The translations under genes and the position numbers were made by a program. The notes beneath the pieces were generated by a model. That model saw nothing but the letters and a program-made list of their open reading frames with translations. It was not told the origin of the DNA and did no database searches. A stretch of 64,000 nt of DNA from JANOZM01 sp031429355 (GTDB lineage: Bacteria; Pseudomonadota; Gammaproteobacteria; Burkholderiales; Burkholderiaceae_E), in NCBI GenBank assembly GCA_031429355.1, contig JANOZM010000013.1:645554-709553 (forward strand), in the 5' to 3' direction. Below, piece by piece: positions 63,255-64,000 of this stretch. The first letter of the stretch is position 1, and the number at the start of each line of letters is the position of its first letter.

Positions 63255-63861
63255 GTCAATACGCGCTGGCGGACGCAATCAGCATTCAGCATATTGGGCA
63301 ACGCTTAGGAGGGCAGGAACTCAAGCCCGTATTTCGTAGCGATGGCTTTTGCTTCATCGGAGCCTTTGCGTGTTGGGCTGCCAGTGTCGAGCATCGTGAC
63401 TTCAGCGATCATCGCATCGAAGATGCCACCAGGCGAACTGATGATTATCTGACGACCTACTTCAGGACCCGTGCTCACAAAGCCATGCGGTGTTCCGCGC
63501 GGCACGAACACCAAATCACCGGGGCCGAGCTTGAGCAGCTTGCCATCCAGGCGAAAATCGTAGTGCCCCTCGACGATGATGAAAGTCTCATCGTAGGTTG
63601 GGTGCCGGTGATAGCCAGCGCCAGATTCGGGAGGTTCGATAGCTTCGCAGACGGTATACGCATTCCAGTCCGCGGCCGCTGTGGTCTTGAATGTCATTGT
63701 CATGCGGCCAAGCTTGAAGCTCTTGCCTTCACCCGGCTGAAAGTGCTTGGGCTGGTTTGTGTTTTCCATATTTATCTCCGGTTTGTTTTTGCTCAGCTAC
63801 GAATCAAGGGTGGCAGCAAGCAATAGCACGAATGCTATCGAGGCGACCTGTTGACGCCCAA
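63189..63861 (-). mobile_element. Single integron gene cassette carrying a cupin gene
   Basis: On the minus strand the unit starts at G/TTGGGC (63862/63861), contains one gene in the same orientation and ends with an attC-like site whose final G is 63189. The first bases of the cassette (TTGGGCGTCAA) are the exact complement of TTGACGCCCAA at the attC start, as expected if both halves joined in a circular cassette. No integrase, attI or second attC is visible in the window, so it is a lone cassette or the end of an array continuing past 64000. Confidence 0.75.
63305..63769 (-). CDS. Cupin-domain protein (cassette gene)
   Basis: A 154-residue single-domain cupin. Motif 1 is GYHRHPTYDETFIIVEG, giving the metal ligands His-x-His and Glu; motif 2 is GDLVFVPRGTPHGF with the second His. 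Function is unknown; small cupins act as isomerases, dioxygenases or sensors. GGAG lies eight bases before the ATG. Leucine codons are mostly CTG/CTC/CTT rather than the TTA/TTG of the neighbours, pointing to recent transfer. It is the only gene of an integron-type cassette whose attC begins about 50 bp beyond its stop. Confidence 0.85.
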   Translation of the reverse strand: MENTNQPKHFQPGEGKSFKLGRMTMTFKTTAAADWNAYTVCEAIEPPESGAGYHRHPTYDETFIIVEGHYDFRLDGKLLKLGPGDLVFVPRGTPHGFVSTGPEVGRQIIISSPGGIFDAMIAEVTMLDTGSPTRKGSDEAKAIATKYGLEFLPS

Positions 63862-63862
63862 C

Positions 63863-64000
63863 GAGGCTGTGCAATAACCCAATAATCGCAAGTTAATTTG
63901 CGGCTCATTGAAGTTTTTGAGTTGTTCGGTTTCATTATCTAAGTTTCGCCGATTTATCGACGCTTTTCAAGCTTAATTGAGCTGCTTTTCGCGCTATTAA
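63863..64000. other. Window end beyond the cassette boundary
   Basis: No gene, integrase fragment, attI core or second attC could be recognised. A short GCAAATTAACTTGC inverted repeat is present on the minus strand around 63888-63901. Confidence 0.3.

Noticed and set aside
63863..64000. A second attC or attI next to the cassette
   Set aside because: No RYYYAAC/GTTRRRY pair with complementary inner arms could be found in the bases that remain before the window ends.
1..64000. tRNA or rRNA genes
   Set aside because: None of the intergenic stretches shows a cloverleaf with TTCGA-type T-loop or rRNA-like conserved sequence.

Overview
The window is a stretch of chromosome from a betaproteobacterium, most likely order Burkholderiales. 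The evidence is the conserved run ndk-rlmN-pilF-rodZ-ispG-hisS-yfgM-bamB-der-hfq-hflX-hflK-hflC-hisZ-purA, the Pil-Chp cluster, and the 3'-5' exonuclease/rlmD pair. Base composition is moderate, with heavy use of TTA/TTG leucine codons. The left edge carries the end of a photosynthesis gene cluster (ppsR, bchG, a PucC/Bch2-type MFS protein, bchP) followed by a high-potential iron-sulfur protein. The organism is therefore a purple, probably aerobic anoxygenic, phototroph.

Layout. 1-6026: photosynthesis genes and HiPIP; a perfect TGT-N12-ACA palindrome sits in the bchG promoter and is the expected PpsR operator. 6184-12407: mixed housekeeping genes (NarL-type regulator, dusA, DUF2069, wrbA, yihY, hydrolase, metY). 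12672-21165: a Pil-Chp chemosensory operon (long PilG-like regulator, pilH, pilI, pilJ-like receptor, ChpA-like hybrid kinase). 21303-29686: CBS protein, pcm, nlpD (not followed by rpoS), exonuclease, rlmD, an EamA exporter, uup, a Bax-inhibitor-1 protein. 29944-46402: the conserved housekeeping block. 46505-47340: a two-gene toxin-antitoxin-like operon with a perfect inverted repeat upstream.

47355-58108 is a catabolic island: a LacI-type regulator, a NitT/TauT-type ABC importer (two permeases, ATPase, binding protein), an HpsN-like dehydrogenase, an SDR, an omega-amino-acid aminotransferase, a zinc alcohol dehydrogenase and the two subunits of sulfolactate sulfo-lyase (SuyA, SuyB). Together these predict uptake of a C3 sulfonate, its conversion to sulfolactate, and desulfonation to pyruvate and sulfite. 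The aminotransferase suggests an amino-sulfonate also enters the route. 58186-62654 holds a GGDEF/EAL protein with a degenerate GGDEF motif and katG.

The right end (63189-63861) looks like a single integron gene cassette on the minus strand: a cupin gene bounded by GTTGGGC at its 5' side and a 72-nt attC-like site at its 3' side. Its codon use differs from the rest of the window, and no integrase is in view. The cassette and the amino-sulfonate island are the two most unusual parts of the window.
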